NCBI GenBank assembly: GCA_003220435.1
Contig: QHSL01000030.1
Span: 1-34,691 of the forward strand
Length of the DNA: 34,691 nt
Direction: 5' to 3'
DNA from: Candidatus Rokuibacteriota bacterium
Lineage (GTDB): Bacteria; Methylomirabilota; Methylomirabilia; Rokubacteriales; CSP1-6
Every line of letters begins with the position of its first letter. The stretch's first letter is position 1. The notes beneath the pieces were generated by a model, which saw only the letters and a program-made list of their open reading frames with translations, did not search any database and was not told the DNA's origin. The position numbers and the translations under genes were made by a program. Shown piece by piece: positions 24,852 through 32,072 of the stretch.

Positions 24852-25313
24852 ATGAAGCTGGAGCTGACGCTCAACGGGCACCCCTGCACCGCCGACGTGC
24901 CGGCGCACTGGACCGTGCTCGACCTGCTGCGCGACGGCCTCCACCTGATGGGGACCAAGTACGGCTGCGGCGAGGGCGTGTGCGGTACGTGCACGGTGCT
25001 CGCCGACGGCCGTCCCATGCGCGCCTGTCTCGTGCTCGCCGCGCACGTGCGGGGCCGCGCGCTCACGACGATCGAGGGGCTCGAGCGGAATGGGCGACTC
25101 GACCCGCTGCAGACGGCGTTCGCCGAGCGGGGCGCCGCCCAGTGCGGCTTCTGCACGCCGGGGATGCTGCTTGCCGCGAAGGCGCTGCTCGGCGAGAACC
25201 CTACGCCGACGGCGGACGCAGTCCGCGAGGCGCTCGCCGGCAACCTGTGCCGCTGCACCGGCTACACGAAGATCGTCGAGGCCGTGCTGGCAGCGGCGTC
25301 TGGAAGACGGTGA
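24852..25313 (+). CDS. 2Fe-2S subunit of the molybdenum hydroxylase
   Basis: A 153-residue CoxS/XdhC-like iron-sulfur subunit. The plant-type ferredoxin cluster is in YGCGEGVCGTCTVLADG with a further Cys in RACLV; the second, all-helical cluster is in CGFCTPGMLL and NLCRCTGYTKIVEA. All eight Cys are present. The subunit carries electrons from the Mo site to the FAD subunit. AAGGAGGGGAC lies 6-10 bases ahead of the ATG at 24852. It overlaps the next gene by 4 bases (GTGA), giving the order large-CoxG-small-medium, whereas CO dehydrogenase operons usually run medium-small-large. Confidence 0.95.
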   Translation: MKLELTLNGHPCTADVPAHWTVLDLLRDGLHLMGTKYGCGEGVCGTCTVLADGRPMRACLVLAAHVRGRALTTIEGLERNGRLDPLQTAFAERGAAQCGFCTPGMLLAAKALLGENPTPTADAVREALAGNLCRCTGYTKIVEAVLAAASGRR

Positions 25314-26191
25314 CCGTGCGGCTTTACCCTTTCCAGCTGGTCGAGCCCGAGACGTTGGCGGCGGCGCTCGACGCGGTCGCCGGGCGCGACGGCGACGCGC
25401 GCCTGGTCGCCGGGGGCACCGCGCTCGTACCGATGATCCGCCTGGGCCTCGTGAAGCCCGACCGGTTGATCTCGCTGCACCGCCTGCCGGAGCTCGCCGC
25501 GATCCGCCGCGACGGCGGAATCCTGGAGCTCGGCGCGATGGCGCGGCTCGCCGACATCCACACCGCGCCCCTCGTACGCGAGGGCTGGCCGCTCCTCGCC
25601 GAGGCGGCGCGCCGCGTGGCCACGCCGGCCATCCGCGTCTCCGGAACGATCGGCGGCAACCTCTGCTACGCCGAGGCCGCGTCGGACCCGGGGCCGGCCC
25701 TGCTGTGTCTCGAAGCCGAGGTGCGTATCGCCCGCTCGGTTGGCGGCCGCACCGTACCGGCCACCGACTTCTTCCGTGGCTTCTACGAGACCGCGCTCCA
25801 GCCCGGCGAGATCGTCACCGCGATCCGCGTACCGGCGACGCCAGGCGGGGCGCGGAGTGGGTACGTGAAGTTCACGTCACGCTCGGCCGAAGACCGGCCC
25901 CTGGTGGGCGTGGCCGCGCTGGTCGTGCCCGACTCGAGTGGGCGCTGGCTGGACGCGCGCATCGGCCTCGGCGGCGTCGCCCCGACGCCGATCCGCGCGC
26001 GCCGCGCCGAGGCGACGCTGCGCGGAGAGTCGCCGACCGACGCAGCGCTGCGGGCCACCGCCGAGGCCGCCGCGCGCGAAGCCGAGCCGCTCTCCGACCT
26101 GATGGGCAGCGCGGACTATCGCCGCGAGATGATCCGCGTCTGGGTGCGCCGCCTGCTCACGATGCTGCGCGACGGCACGCGCAGCTCGTAA
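25310..26191 (+). CDS. FAD-binding subunit of the molybdenum hydroxylase
   Basis: A 293-residue CoxM-like medium subunit. The FAD-binding motifs are VAGGTALVPMIRLGLVKPD (pyrophosphate loop) and SGTIGGNLCYAEAASDPGPALL, followed by GRTVPATDFFRGFYETALQPGEIV and the C-terminal domain (GYVKFTSRSAEDRPLVGVAAL). It accepts electrons from the 2Fe-2S subunit and passes them to the final acceptor. GTG 25310 overlaps the small-subunit stop; GTG 25316 is an alternative with better ribosome-site spacing (GGAAG). It is the last gene of the + strand catabolic run; a truncated nucleotidyltransferase lies 10 bases beyond its stop on the other strand. Confidence 0.92.
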   Translation: MTVRLYPFQLVEPETLAAALDAVAGRDGDARLVAGGTALVPMIRLGLVKPDRLISLHRLPELAAIRRDGGILELGAMARLADIHTAPLVREGWPLLAEAARRVATPAIRVSGTIGGNLCYAEAASDPGPALLCLEAEVRIARSVGGRTVPATDFFRGFYETALQPGEIVTAIRVPATPGGARSGYVKFTSRSAEDRPLVGVAALVVPDSSGRWLDARIGLGGVAPTPIRARRAEATLRGESPTDAALRATAEAAAREAEPLSDLMGSADYRREMIRVWVRRLLTMLRDGTRSS

Positions 26192-26201
26192 GCCGATCGA
26201 G

Positions 26202-26432
26202 TCAGGCGGGGCGGCGGCCGGCCTCGATGCCGGCGGGCGGTCCCAGTGACGCCCAGAAGGACGGCTCCAGGCATTCTCGGGCGAGCGTGAAGAGGTCGAT
26301 ATCGCGGGTCGCGCGGCTTACTCCGTGGACAGCCATCGCGGCCGCGCCGATCACGGCGAACGCTGTCCCGCGCTCCTGGAGCAGCGCGACGACGGGCCGC
26401 AGCAGACTCAGCCGATCAGCTCCTCGATGCAA
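26202..26432 (-). pseudogene. Truncated nucleotidyltransferase (remnant)
   Basis: Only 76 residues. FAVIGAAAMAVHGVSRATRDIDLF is the N-terminal core of an AbiEii/MNT-like nucleotidyltransferase domain, with the Asp pair in RDIDLF. Full proteins continue for at least 100 more residues; here the frame runs out after FWASLGPPAGIEAGRRPA, 10 bases from the end of the neighbouring FAD-subunit gene. This looks like a 3' truncation, perhaps after a frameshift or a join with the catabolic operon. The start is uncertain (TTG 26432 is the longest). It overlaps the small gene upstream by 25 bases, the arrangement of a two-gene unit. Probably non-functional. Confidence 0.6.
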
Positions 26433-26635
26433 CGCGACCGTCGGCGGCCGGCCTGACGCCGCCGCTCCAGCACCCGCGCGGCGTCCGAACGTGAAAGCGG
26501 CGGCCGCTGCGCCAGGCGGAAGCTCTCTAGATCTCGCACCCCCAGCTCGAGCGGGAGTCTCAGGCGCTCGCTCAGGGTGAGTCTTCGAACGGCCTCACGA
26601 TCGTCGGCACGGAGCCCTTCGGCGACGCTGCGCAT
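26408..26635 (-). CDS. Small basic protein, partner of the nucleotidyltransferase
   Basis: A 75-residue, Arg-rich, helical protein: LTLSERLRLPLELGVRDLESFRLAQ, then a proline-rich turn and ARVLERRRQAGRRRSRCIEELIG. I recall similar small genes placed directly before single-domain nucleotidyltransferases in soil bacteria, in a layout like toxin-antitoxin pairs, but no function has been established to my knowledge. The frame is intact although the downstream partner is truncated. ATG 26635 has no ribosome site but an extended -10 (TGC-TATAGT) 9 bases ahead, so the message may be leaderless. Confidence 0.6.
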   Translation of the reverse strand: MRSVAEGLRADDREAVRRLTLSERLRLPLELGVRDLESFRLAQRPPLSRSDAARVLERRRQAGRRRSRCIEELIG

Positions 26636-26644
26636 CGTGACTCG

Positions 26645-26653
26645 ACTATAGCA
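26645..26653 (-). promoter_or_regulatory. Extended -10 (TGC-TATAGT) for the small TA-like gene
   Basis: On the - strand TGC-TATAGT is followed by 9 bases (CGAGTCACG) and the ATG at 26635. No ribosome site lies between, which fits leaderless or near-leaderless transcription. It sits in the 39-base gap after the isomerase-like gene stop at 26675. Confidence 0.45.
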
Positions 26654-26674
26654 GGTCGCCTCCGAGAGCCATCG

Positions 26675-27481
26675 CTAGCGCGGCAGCTGGGCGCGCGTCG
26701 CCTCCAGGGCTTCGCGCGCGACCTCGTCGGCTGGGCGCGCCCACGCGGCCGGGTTCGGCGCCTCATAGCTCATGAACCCGCGGTAGCCCTTGCGGTCGAC
26801 GAGCCCGAAGATCTCCTTGAACGGCACGGACCCACGCCCTGGCGGCAACCGATCGAGCGCCTTACCCGGCTCGAGGCCGCTCTTCGGCACGTCGCTGTAC
26901 TGGACGTACGCGATCGCGGCGAGCGGCACGGCCTCGACGGCCGCCAGCGATGCGCCGCTGCGCTGGAGATGGTACGTATCGAGCAGCAGGCCGCAGCTCG
27001 GGTGCGCGGCCTCGCTGACGATCCCGCGCATGACGTCGAGGTTGTTGAGCTGCTCGGCCTGCGAGTTGAACTCGATGGCCAGCCGCACCCGATGCTCTTT
27101 CGCGATGTCGGCCGCCTCGCGTACGCTCGTGGCGGCGCGCGCCAAATTGCCGCGGCCGCGATCGGACGCGCTCATGACGGTGGCGCAGCCGAGCTCACCC
27201 GCCCAGCGGCAAGACTCGGTGAACGCGTCAAGCAGCTTCTTCCGCTCGGCGCCGTCGGCGAAGATCCAGCCCATCTCGACGCCTACGCAGGCGACACGGA
27301 GGCCGCTGGCCTTCACCAGCGCCAGCACCTGCGCCGCGGTCTGTCCCTTCTCGGCCGCGCGGGCGAAGTCGATGCGTCGCAGCTCGATGCCGTCCCAGCC
27401 CGTGGCCTTCGTGACCCGGAGAACGTCAGCCAGCGGCGTCGTGTCGAGCGTCCAGGTATGGAGCGCCAGCATGGCCGTCAC
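26675..27481 (-). CDS. Sugar phosphate isomerase/epimerase (TIM-barrel, AP-endonuclease-2-like)
   Basis: A 268-residue xylose-isomerase-like TIM barrel. Visible family features: WDGIELRRIDFA near the N-terminus, VACVGVEMGW, LAIEFNSQ (Glu ligand), CGLLLDTYHLQRSG (Asp and His ligands), YVQYSDVPKSG (Asp) and GRGSVPFKEIFGLVDRKGYRGFMSYE (Glu). The set Glu, Asp, His, Glu fits a metal site for isomerases or epimerases of sugars or small keto acids. Substrate not predictable. The start GTG 27481 overlaps the stop of the upstream gene by 4 bases (GTGA); ATG 27472 is the alternative. It forms a two-gene unit with the small exported protein. Confidence 0.85.
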   Translation of the reverse strand: MTAMLALHTWTLDTTPLADVLRVTKATGWDGIELRRIDFARAAEKGQTAAQVLALVKASGLRVACVGVEMGWIFADGAERKKLLDAFTESCRWAGELGCATVMSASDRGRGNLARAATSVREAADIAKEHRVRLAIEFNSQAEQLNNLDVMRGIVSEAAHPSCGLLLDTYHLQRSGASLAAVEAVPLAAIAYVQYSDVPKSGLEPGKALDRLPPGRGSVPFKEIFGLVDRKGYRGFMSYEAPNPAAWARPADEVAREALEATRAQLPR

Positions 27482-27846
27482 TGCTTCGGCGCCGGCGTCG
27501 CCGGCGCGGGCGCGGTGGCCGGGGGCGGCGTCGTGGCCGGCGCGGGCGCGGTGGTGGTCCCGGGCTTGGCGCTCGCCGGCGCGTTCGCCCTCGCGTACTC
27601 GACCGCCTGCTTCAGCTCGCCCTCGGCTTGCTTGACCAGGTCGAGCGCCTTCGCGCGGTGTCCGCCGAAGTGGTGCTCGGCCTTCTCGAGATGGTTCTGC
27701 GCCAGCTCGAGCGCACGCGCGGCGGCGTGGATCTGGCGGAGCGGTTGTGGTCCTTGCTTCTTGTCCTGCGTGAAGGCGAGCGTCCCGTAGCCGAGGACGA
27801 AGCCCAGCGCCAGCACGACGATGACGATCACGTTCCGTTTCAGCAT
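27478..27846 (-). CDS. Small exported helical protein with Pro/Ala-rich tail
   Basis: A 122-residue protein. Residues about 4-26 (RNVIVIVVLALGFVLGYGTLAF) form a signal peptide or anchor. Residues about 38-88 look like a helical hairpin with paired pattern ALELAQNHLEKAEHHFGGHRAKALDLVKQAE, including five His; this weakly resembles small metal-binding proteins of the SmbP type. The last 30 residues are a Thr/Pro/Ala repeat tail built on an internal 19-base repeat. ATG 27846 has CAGGGAGAC upstream. Metal binding is a guess from the His content; the protein probably works outside the cytoplasmic membrane. Confidence 0.7.
   Translation of the reverse strand: MLKRNVIVIVVLALGFVLGYGTLAFTQDKKQGPQPLRQIHAAARALELAQNHLEKAEHHFGGHRAKALDLVKQAEGELKQAVEYARANAPASAKPGTTTAPAPATTPPPATAPAPATPAPKQ
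27500..27554. repeat. 19-base direct repeat encoding the Ala/Pro tail
   Basis: GCCGGCGCGGGCGCGGTGG occurs exactly at 27500-27518 and again at 27536-27554, a 36-base period. It encodes the TAPAPAT-type repeats of the small exported protein and could expand or shrink by slippage in 36-base (in-frame) steps. Confidence 0.8.
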
Positions 27847-27877
27847 GTGCGTCTCCCTGGTTGTCAGCCGCGCATTC

Positions 27878-28660
27878 TCACACGGCTGCCGAGATACCGC
27901 CGTCGAAGTTGACGGCGGTGCCGGTGATGTAGGCCGCGCGCTCCGAGGCGAGGAACGCGACCAGATCGGCGAACTCGCTCGCCTCGCCGAAGCGCCCGAG
28001 CGGCAGCTTGCGCCGCTCCGAAATCTCCTTGTAGTACTCCTCGACGTCGCCCTTCGCGCGCCGCTCGTGCTGCGCAGACTTCACCAGGCCGAGGCAGACC
28101 GTGTTGACCAGGATCCGGTCGGGGGCCAGCTCGTGGGCGAGCGACTTGGTGAGATTTATGCCCGCCGCGCGCGTGACGCTGGTCGGCAGGGAGCGCGCGA
28201 CCGGCGCCTTGCCGCCGACGGTGGTCACGTTGATGATGCGGCCGCCGCCCCGCTGCTTCATGTGCGGAATGACGAGGCGGCAGAGCCGGATGGCGCCCAT
28301 CACCTTCAGGTCGAAGTCGTACTGCCACGTGGCCTCGTCCACCTGCTCGAAGCCCGCGGCGGACGACGTGCCTGCGTTGTTCACGAGGATGTCGACGCCG
28401 CCGAAGCGCGCCAGCGTTGCGGCCACGAAGGCCTCGACCTCCGCGCCTTTCGTCACGTCCGCGGTCATCGCGAGGATGTCGCCGCCGGTCGTGCGCCGTA
28501 CCTGCTCCACCCCGCGCTCCAGCACGTCCTTGCGACGCGCGCATGCCGCGACCTTCGCGCCGGAGCGAGCGAACCGCTCCACGCACGCAAGGCCGAGGCC
28601 TTCGCTGCCACCCGTGACGATTGCGACCTTACCGGCGAGACCGAGCTCGAGCGTGTCCAT
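27878..28660 (-). CDS. SDR family protein with a degenerate catalytic triad
   Basis: A 260-residue SDR fold: cofactor loop TGGSEGLG (residues 16-23), ADVT, LVNNAG (92-97), ITGTAVNFDGG at the end. The catalytic positions are altered. Where Ser is expected the sequence is INVTTVGG, and where Tyr-x3-Lys is expected it is Thr160-Ser-Val-Thr-Arg164 (SLPTSVTRAAG), so Ser, Tyr and Lys are all replaced. The cofactor loop and structural motifs are intact, so this is a conserved divergent subgroup rather than a decaying gene. It may bind a nucleotide without normal dehydrogenase chemistry, or use other residues. The ATG at 28660 has GGGAGAG upstream; a frame extension to 28699 is unlikely. Confidence 0.87.
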   Translation of the reverse strand: MDTLELGLAGKVAIVTGGSEGLGLACVERFARSGAKVAACARRKDVLERGVEQVRRTTGGDILAMTADVTKGAEVEAFVAATLARFGGVDILVNNAGTSSAAGFEQVDEATWQYDFDLKVMGAIRLCRLVIPHMKQRGGGRIINVTTVGGKAPVARSLPTSVTRAAGINLTKSLAHELAPDRILVNTVCLGLVKSAQHERRAKGDVEEYYKEISERRKLPLGRFGEASEFADLVAFLASERAAYITGTAVNFDGGISAAV

Positions 28661-28739
28661 GCATTCTCTCCCGGGGGCGTGATGGCCAGAAGATACCACC
28701 GAGGGGAAGGTTGGTGTAGCCGGGCCCGCGCCGGCGCGC

Positions 28740-29462
28740 TCAGGACGGTCCGAGGCGGCCGGCCATCGGCAGCTTGAGCGCCGGGCTCTTCAGCTCGACG
28801 CCGAAGTTGAGCGTGAGCAGGTTGAGCTCGATGCCTTCTTCCCAGCCGACCGCCAGCCCGCCGAGGCCGAAGAGCGAGAGCTGCACGCCCGTGCCGCTCG
28901 GGGTGGTGCCGGCGAGCGCGCCGCCCGGGAGAAAGTCCTTGCCGATCGCCGTCGGCGGCAGCTTGAGCCGGAGCTCGGGCACGCTCCGCCCGACCCACGC
29001 CGTGAACGTGTTGCTGTTCGGACCCGGCCACGTGCGATAGCTCTCCTGATACGGATAGGCGGCGATCGCGGCCTCGACCCGCGGGACCAACGCGTCAGCC
29101 TCGTCGCCCCGCACATCGACCAGCAGCACCGGCCGGGCACCGAACCAGTAGTTGTCCGGCCCCATGCGGTTGACACGGAGCGCCGGCGCGCCGCGATCGA
29201 CGCCCCAGCCGATGACCTCGTAGCGCGTGTACGCGGCGGCAGCACTCGGCTTCAGCGCGATCCACGTGTGCACCGCGAAAAGACCGCGCCAGCCGACGGT
29301 GCGCGCGGCGTACACCTGCACCACCGCCTCGGGCGTCGTCGCCGGGTCGGGCGCCTGACTCGACGGCCCCCGCTCGAGCTCCCAGAAGTTCGAGCTCGCC
29401 CGGTGGATCACGGCGCAGCCGGTGGTTGCGAGCACGGCCAGGATCGCGAGCACACGTCTCAT
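28740..29462 (-). CDS. DUF3750 lipoprotein
   Basis: A 240-residue protein with a lipoprotein signal: MRRVLAILAVLATTGCAV, lipobox TTGC. The body matches DUF3750 by pattern: VYAARTVGWRGLFAVHTWIA, YEVIGWGVDRG, PDNYWFGARPVLLVDVRG, YPYQESYRTWPGPNSNTF and AIGKDFLPGG. The function of the family is not known. Acylation at Cys16 would tether it to the inner or outer membrane. It overlaps the MetE-like gene upstream (ATGA at 29459-29462), so it is probably the last gene of the Liv/MetE operon. Confidence in the family is fair; the role is unknown. Confidence 0.82.
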   Translation of the reverse strand: MRRVLAILAVLATTGCAVIHRASSNFWELERGPSSQAPDPATTPEAVVQVYAARTVGWRGLFAVHTWIALKPSAAAAYTRYEVIGWGVDRGAPALRVNRMGPDNYWFGARPVLLVDVRGDEADALVPRVEAAIAAYPYQESYRTWPGPNSNTFTAWVGRSVPELRLKLPPTAIGKDFLPGGALAGTTPSGTGVQLSLFGLGGLAVGWEEGIELNLLTLNFGVELKSPALKLPMAGRLGPS

Positions 29463-30475
29463 CCACCGAGCTCCTTGCGGACGATTCGCGCGCCCTCGAC
29501 GAGCGCGGCGAGCTTCAGCTTCACCACCCAGCGCGGCGTCTCCCAGAATCCGCAGTCGGGCGTGAGCCAGAGCTTCTCGGGCGCCACGTGCTCGAGCACG
29601 GCGCGGATCCGCTCGGCCACCTCGCGGGGCGACTCCGCCTTGAACGCCTTGACGTCGATCACGCCCGCGCCGAGCTCCTTGTCGGTCGGGAACTCCCGCC
29701 AGAGCTTCAAGTCCTCCATCCCGCGGTTGGCGTACTCGAGGATGATCTGGGAGGCGCGGAGGTCGCGCAGGGCCGGATAGAGCGCGCGGAAGTCACGGAC
29801 GGCGGCGAACGGGCGCCCGTAGAGGTTGCCGAAGCAGACGTGGACGGCGATCTTCGCGCGCACGCCCTCGACGACCCGGTTGACGCCCTGGTCGAAGCGC
29901 GGTGCTGCGCCCGGGTACATCCCGCTGTGCGGCTCGTCGATCTGGATGAAGTCGGCGCCCGCCTCGACCAGCGCCTTGCACTCTGCGTTGACGATGAGCA
30001 CGAGATCGCCCAGCAGCGTGTCCTTGTCCCGGTAGCCGCCGCCGAGCTTGAGCGCCACCAGCAGCGTGAAGGGGCCGGGCACCGTCGCCTTCAGCGGTCG
30101 CGACGTGAGCGAGCGCGCCAGCTTGAACTCCTCGACGATGCCGAGCCCCTGCGGCGCACTGATCGGCTCGACCACCTCGAACGGCGTGTTCGTGTCCCAG
30201 AGGGGCTGGCCGAGCTTGCGCGCCGCCGGGAGCGTCCGGATGCCCTGGAAGCGATCGTAGAAGCCGATGATGAAGCGCACCCGCATCATCTCGCCCGTGC
30301 TCAGCACGTCGACGCCCGCGCGCTCCTGGTCGAGCAGCGCCGCCTGGGTCGCGTCCTCCATGAGCTCGCGGACGTCGAGCGCGCCGAGGCGGCCGGCTTC
30401 CATCGCCTCGCGGGCGAGCCAGACCCATCCCGGGAGCCCGTGGCTCCCCACCACCGACGTCGGCAGCAGCATCAT
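29459..30475 (-). CDS. MetE catalytic-domain-only methyltransferase
   Basis: A 338-residue protein matching only the C-terminal half of cobalamin-independent methionine synthase. The zinc ligands are all present: His212 and Cys214 in VHVCFGN, Glu247 in ILEYANRG, Cys308 in LTPDCGFWE. Other landmarks are the start SVVGSHGLP, the homocysteine-side GADFIQIDEPHSG, and KATVPGPFTLL. The N-terminal folate-binding domain of MetE is missing. Such core proteins are thought to take methyl groups from a corrinoid or another small donor, or to act in CoM/thiol transfer as in epoxyalkane metabolism; which applies here is open. ATG 30475 has GAGAGGAG upstream and overlaps the stop of livG, so it is coupled to the transporter. 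Confidence 0.87.
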   Translation of the reverse strand: MMLLPTSVVGSHGLPGWVWLAREAMEAGRLGALDVRELMEDATQAALLDQERAGVDVLSTGEMMRVRFIIGFYDRFQGIRTLPAARKLGQPLWDTNTPFEVVEPISAPQGLGIVEEFKLARSLTSRPLKATVPGPFTLLVALKLGGGYRDKDTLLGDLVLIVNAECKALVEAGADFIQIDEPHSGMYPGAAPRFDQGVNRVVEGVRAKIAVHVCFGNLYGRPFAAVRDFRALYPALRDLRASQIILEYANRGMEDLKLWREFPTDKELGAGVIDVKAFKAESPREVAERIRAVLEHVAPEKLWLTPDCGFWETPRWVVKLKLAALVEGARIVRKELGG

Positions 30476-31254
30476 CCGGCTCCTCTCTCGCGCACGTAGG
30501 CGCGGCCGAGGTAGGCCTCGGCCACCAGGGGGTCGCGGAGCACCTCGGCCGGCGGCCCTTCCGCGATCTTCCGCCCGAAGTCCAGCACTGTCACGGTGTC
30601 GGCGAGGTCGCCGACCAGCTCCATGTCGTGCTCGACCCACAGCATCGTCGTGCGCAGGTCGTGCTTGATCCGCAGCAGGAAGCGGGCGAGGTTCTCCTTC
30701 TCCTCGCGGTTCATGCCGGTCGACGGCTCGTCGAGCAGCAGGAGCGTCGGCTCCATGGCCAGCGCCCGACCGATCGCGACGAGCTTCTGGACCCCGAACG
30801 GGAGGCTCGCGACCAGCTCCGTCCGGTAGCGCTCCAGCTCGAGGAACTCGATGATCTCCTCCACGCGCCGGCGATGCAGCGTCTCCTCCCGGCGCGAGCG
30901 GCCCCAGAAGATCCCGCCCGCCAGCAAGCCCGAGCGCATGTGACGGTGGCGGCCGAGCAGGATGTTGTCGAGCACGCTCATCCCGCGGAACAGCTCGACG
31001 AACTGGAAGGTCCGCGCGATTCCGCGCGCCGCGATGCGATGGGGCGCAAGCCCCTGGATCATCGCGCCGCCGAACCTGATCCGCCCCGCCTTCGGCGTGT
31101 AGAAGCCGCCGATGCAGTTGAGGACGCACGTCTTGCCGGCGCCGTTGGGCCCGACGAGCGCCGCCAGCGCCCCGTCGTCGACCGACATGCTGACGCCGGT
31201 CAGCGGATGGAGCCCCTCGAACTCGAGCGTGAGCCCGTCGATGGTCAGAACCAC
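30472..31254 (-). CDS. livG: Liv-type ABC transporter ATP-binding protein (LivG)
   Basis: A 260-residue ABC ATPase. Walker A is GPNGAGKT; the Q-loop region is ARTFQFVELFRGMSVLDNILLG, typical of LivG; the signature is LPFGVQKLVAIGRAL (a LivG-like variant of LSGGQ); Walker B is LLLLDEPSTGMN; the H-loop is WVEHDMELV. It powers uptake of a branched-chain amino acid or another carboxylate such as an aromatic or urea-type solute through the LivH/LivM permeases. GTG 31254 has GGAGGCG upstream and overlaps livF by 10 bases. Its stop overlaps the MetE-like start. Confidence 0.92.
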   Translation of the reverse strand: MVLTIDGLTLEFEGLHPLTGVSMSVDDGALAALVGPNGAGKTCVLNCIGGFYTPKAGRIRFGGAMIQGLAPHRIAARGIARTFQFVELFRGMSVLDNILLGRHRHMRSGLLAGGIFWGRSRREETLHRRRVEEIIEFLELERYRTELVASLPFGVQKLVAIGRALAMEPTLLLLDEPSTGMNREEKENLARFLLRIKHDLRTTMLWVEHDMELVGDLADTVTVLDFGRKIAEGPPAEVLRDPLVAEAYLGRAYVRERGAG

Positions 31255-32072
31255 CGCCGGCGCCTCCGGTACTGCTTCACGTCGGTGTAGCTCTTGCGAC
31301 CGGCGCGGTGGCCGACGCCCAGATAGAACTCGCGGACGTCGGCGTGGGCGAGCAACCGGTCGCGCGGGCCGTCGTAGACGATGCGTCCGTGTTCCATCAC
31401 GTACCCGTAGTCGGCGACGGCCAGCGCCGCGCCCGCGTTCTGCTCGACGAGCAGCACCGCCAGCCCCAGCTCGTCGCGCAGCCGCGCGACCAGGATCATG
31501 AGGCGTTCGATGACGGCGGGCGCCAGCCCGAGCGAGAGCTCGTCCACCAGCAGCACCGCGGGCCGGCAGAGCAGCGCGGTCGCCAGCGCCAGCATCTGGC
31601 GCTCGCCGCCCGAGAGATAGCCGGCGAGCTGCCGGCGCCGGTCGGCGAGCAACGGGAAGTACTCGAACACCTGATCGAGGCGCACGCGGGGGCGGTCGCC
31701 CGCGCGCCAGGCGAGCCATCCCGGGACGAGCGCGCGCAGATTTTCTTGAACCGTCAGCGTCTCGAAGACCTTGTCCCGCTCGGGCACCAGCACGAGACCG
31801 CGACGCACCAGCTCGTGCGGTCGCCGCCCGGTCACGGGCCGGCCGTTGAACAGGACGCGCCCGCCCACGATCTGGGCGTTGTCCGCGCCCAGGAAGCCCG
31901 AGATCGCCCGGAGGGTCGTCGTCTTGCCCGCGCCGTTGGTTCCGAGCAGCGTGACGATCGAGCTCGGCTGCACCTTGAGTGACACGCCCTGGATCGCCGT
32001 GGCGACGTGGTGGTAGACGACCTCCAGGTTTTCGAGCTCGAGCGGCAAGGTCAGCTCGAGGATCGACGTCAC
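31245..32072 (-). CDS. livF: Liv-type ABC transporter ATP-binding protein (LivF)
   Basis: A 275-residue ABC ATPase of the LivF kind. Walker A is GTNGAGKTT; LVPERDKVFETLTVQENL is the LivF-type Q-loop region; the signature is LSGGERQMLALATAL; Walker B is VLLVDELSLGLAP; the H-loop position has LLVEQNAGAAL, where LivF has Gln-Asn. The C-terminal tail is unusually basic and ends RRRRRWF. It forms a heterodimer with LivG. GTG 32072 overlaps the livM stop by 4 bases (GTGA). Confidence 0.92.
   Translation of the reverse strand: MTSILELTLPLELENLEVVYHHVATAIQGVSLKVQPSSIVTLLGTNGAGKTTTLRAISGFLGADNAQIVGGRVLFNGRPVTGRRPHELVRRGLVLVPERDKVFETLTVQENLRALVPGWLAWRAGDRPRVRLDQVFEYFPLLADRRRQLAGYLSGGERQMLALATALLCRPAVLLVDELSLGLAPAVIERLMILVARLRDELGLAVLLVEQNAGAALAVADYGYVMEHGRIVYDGPRDRLLAHADVREFYLGVGHRAGRKSYTDVKQYRRRRRWF

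Noticed and set aside
22130-26191. True aerobic CO dehydrogenase (CoxLMS)
   Set aside because: The form I signature AYRCSFR is not complete (AYRCFGS), the large subunit is shorter than CoxL, and the gene order differs, so only a CODH-related Mo hydroxylase is called.
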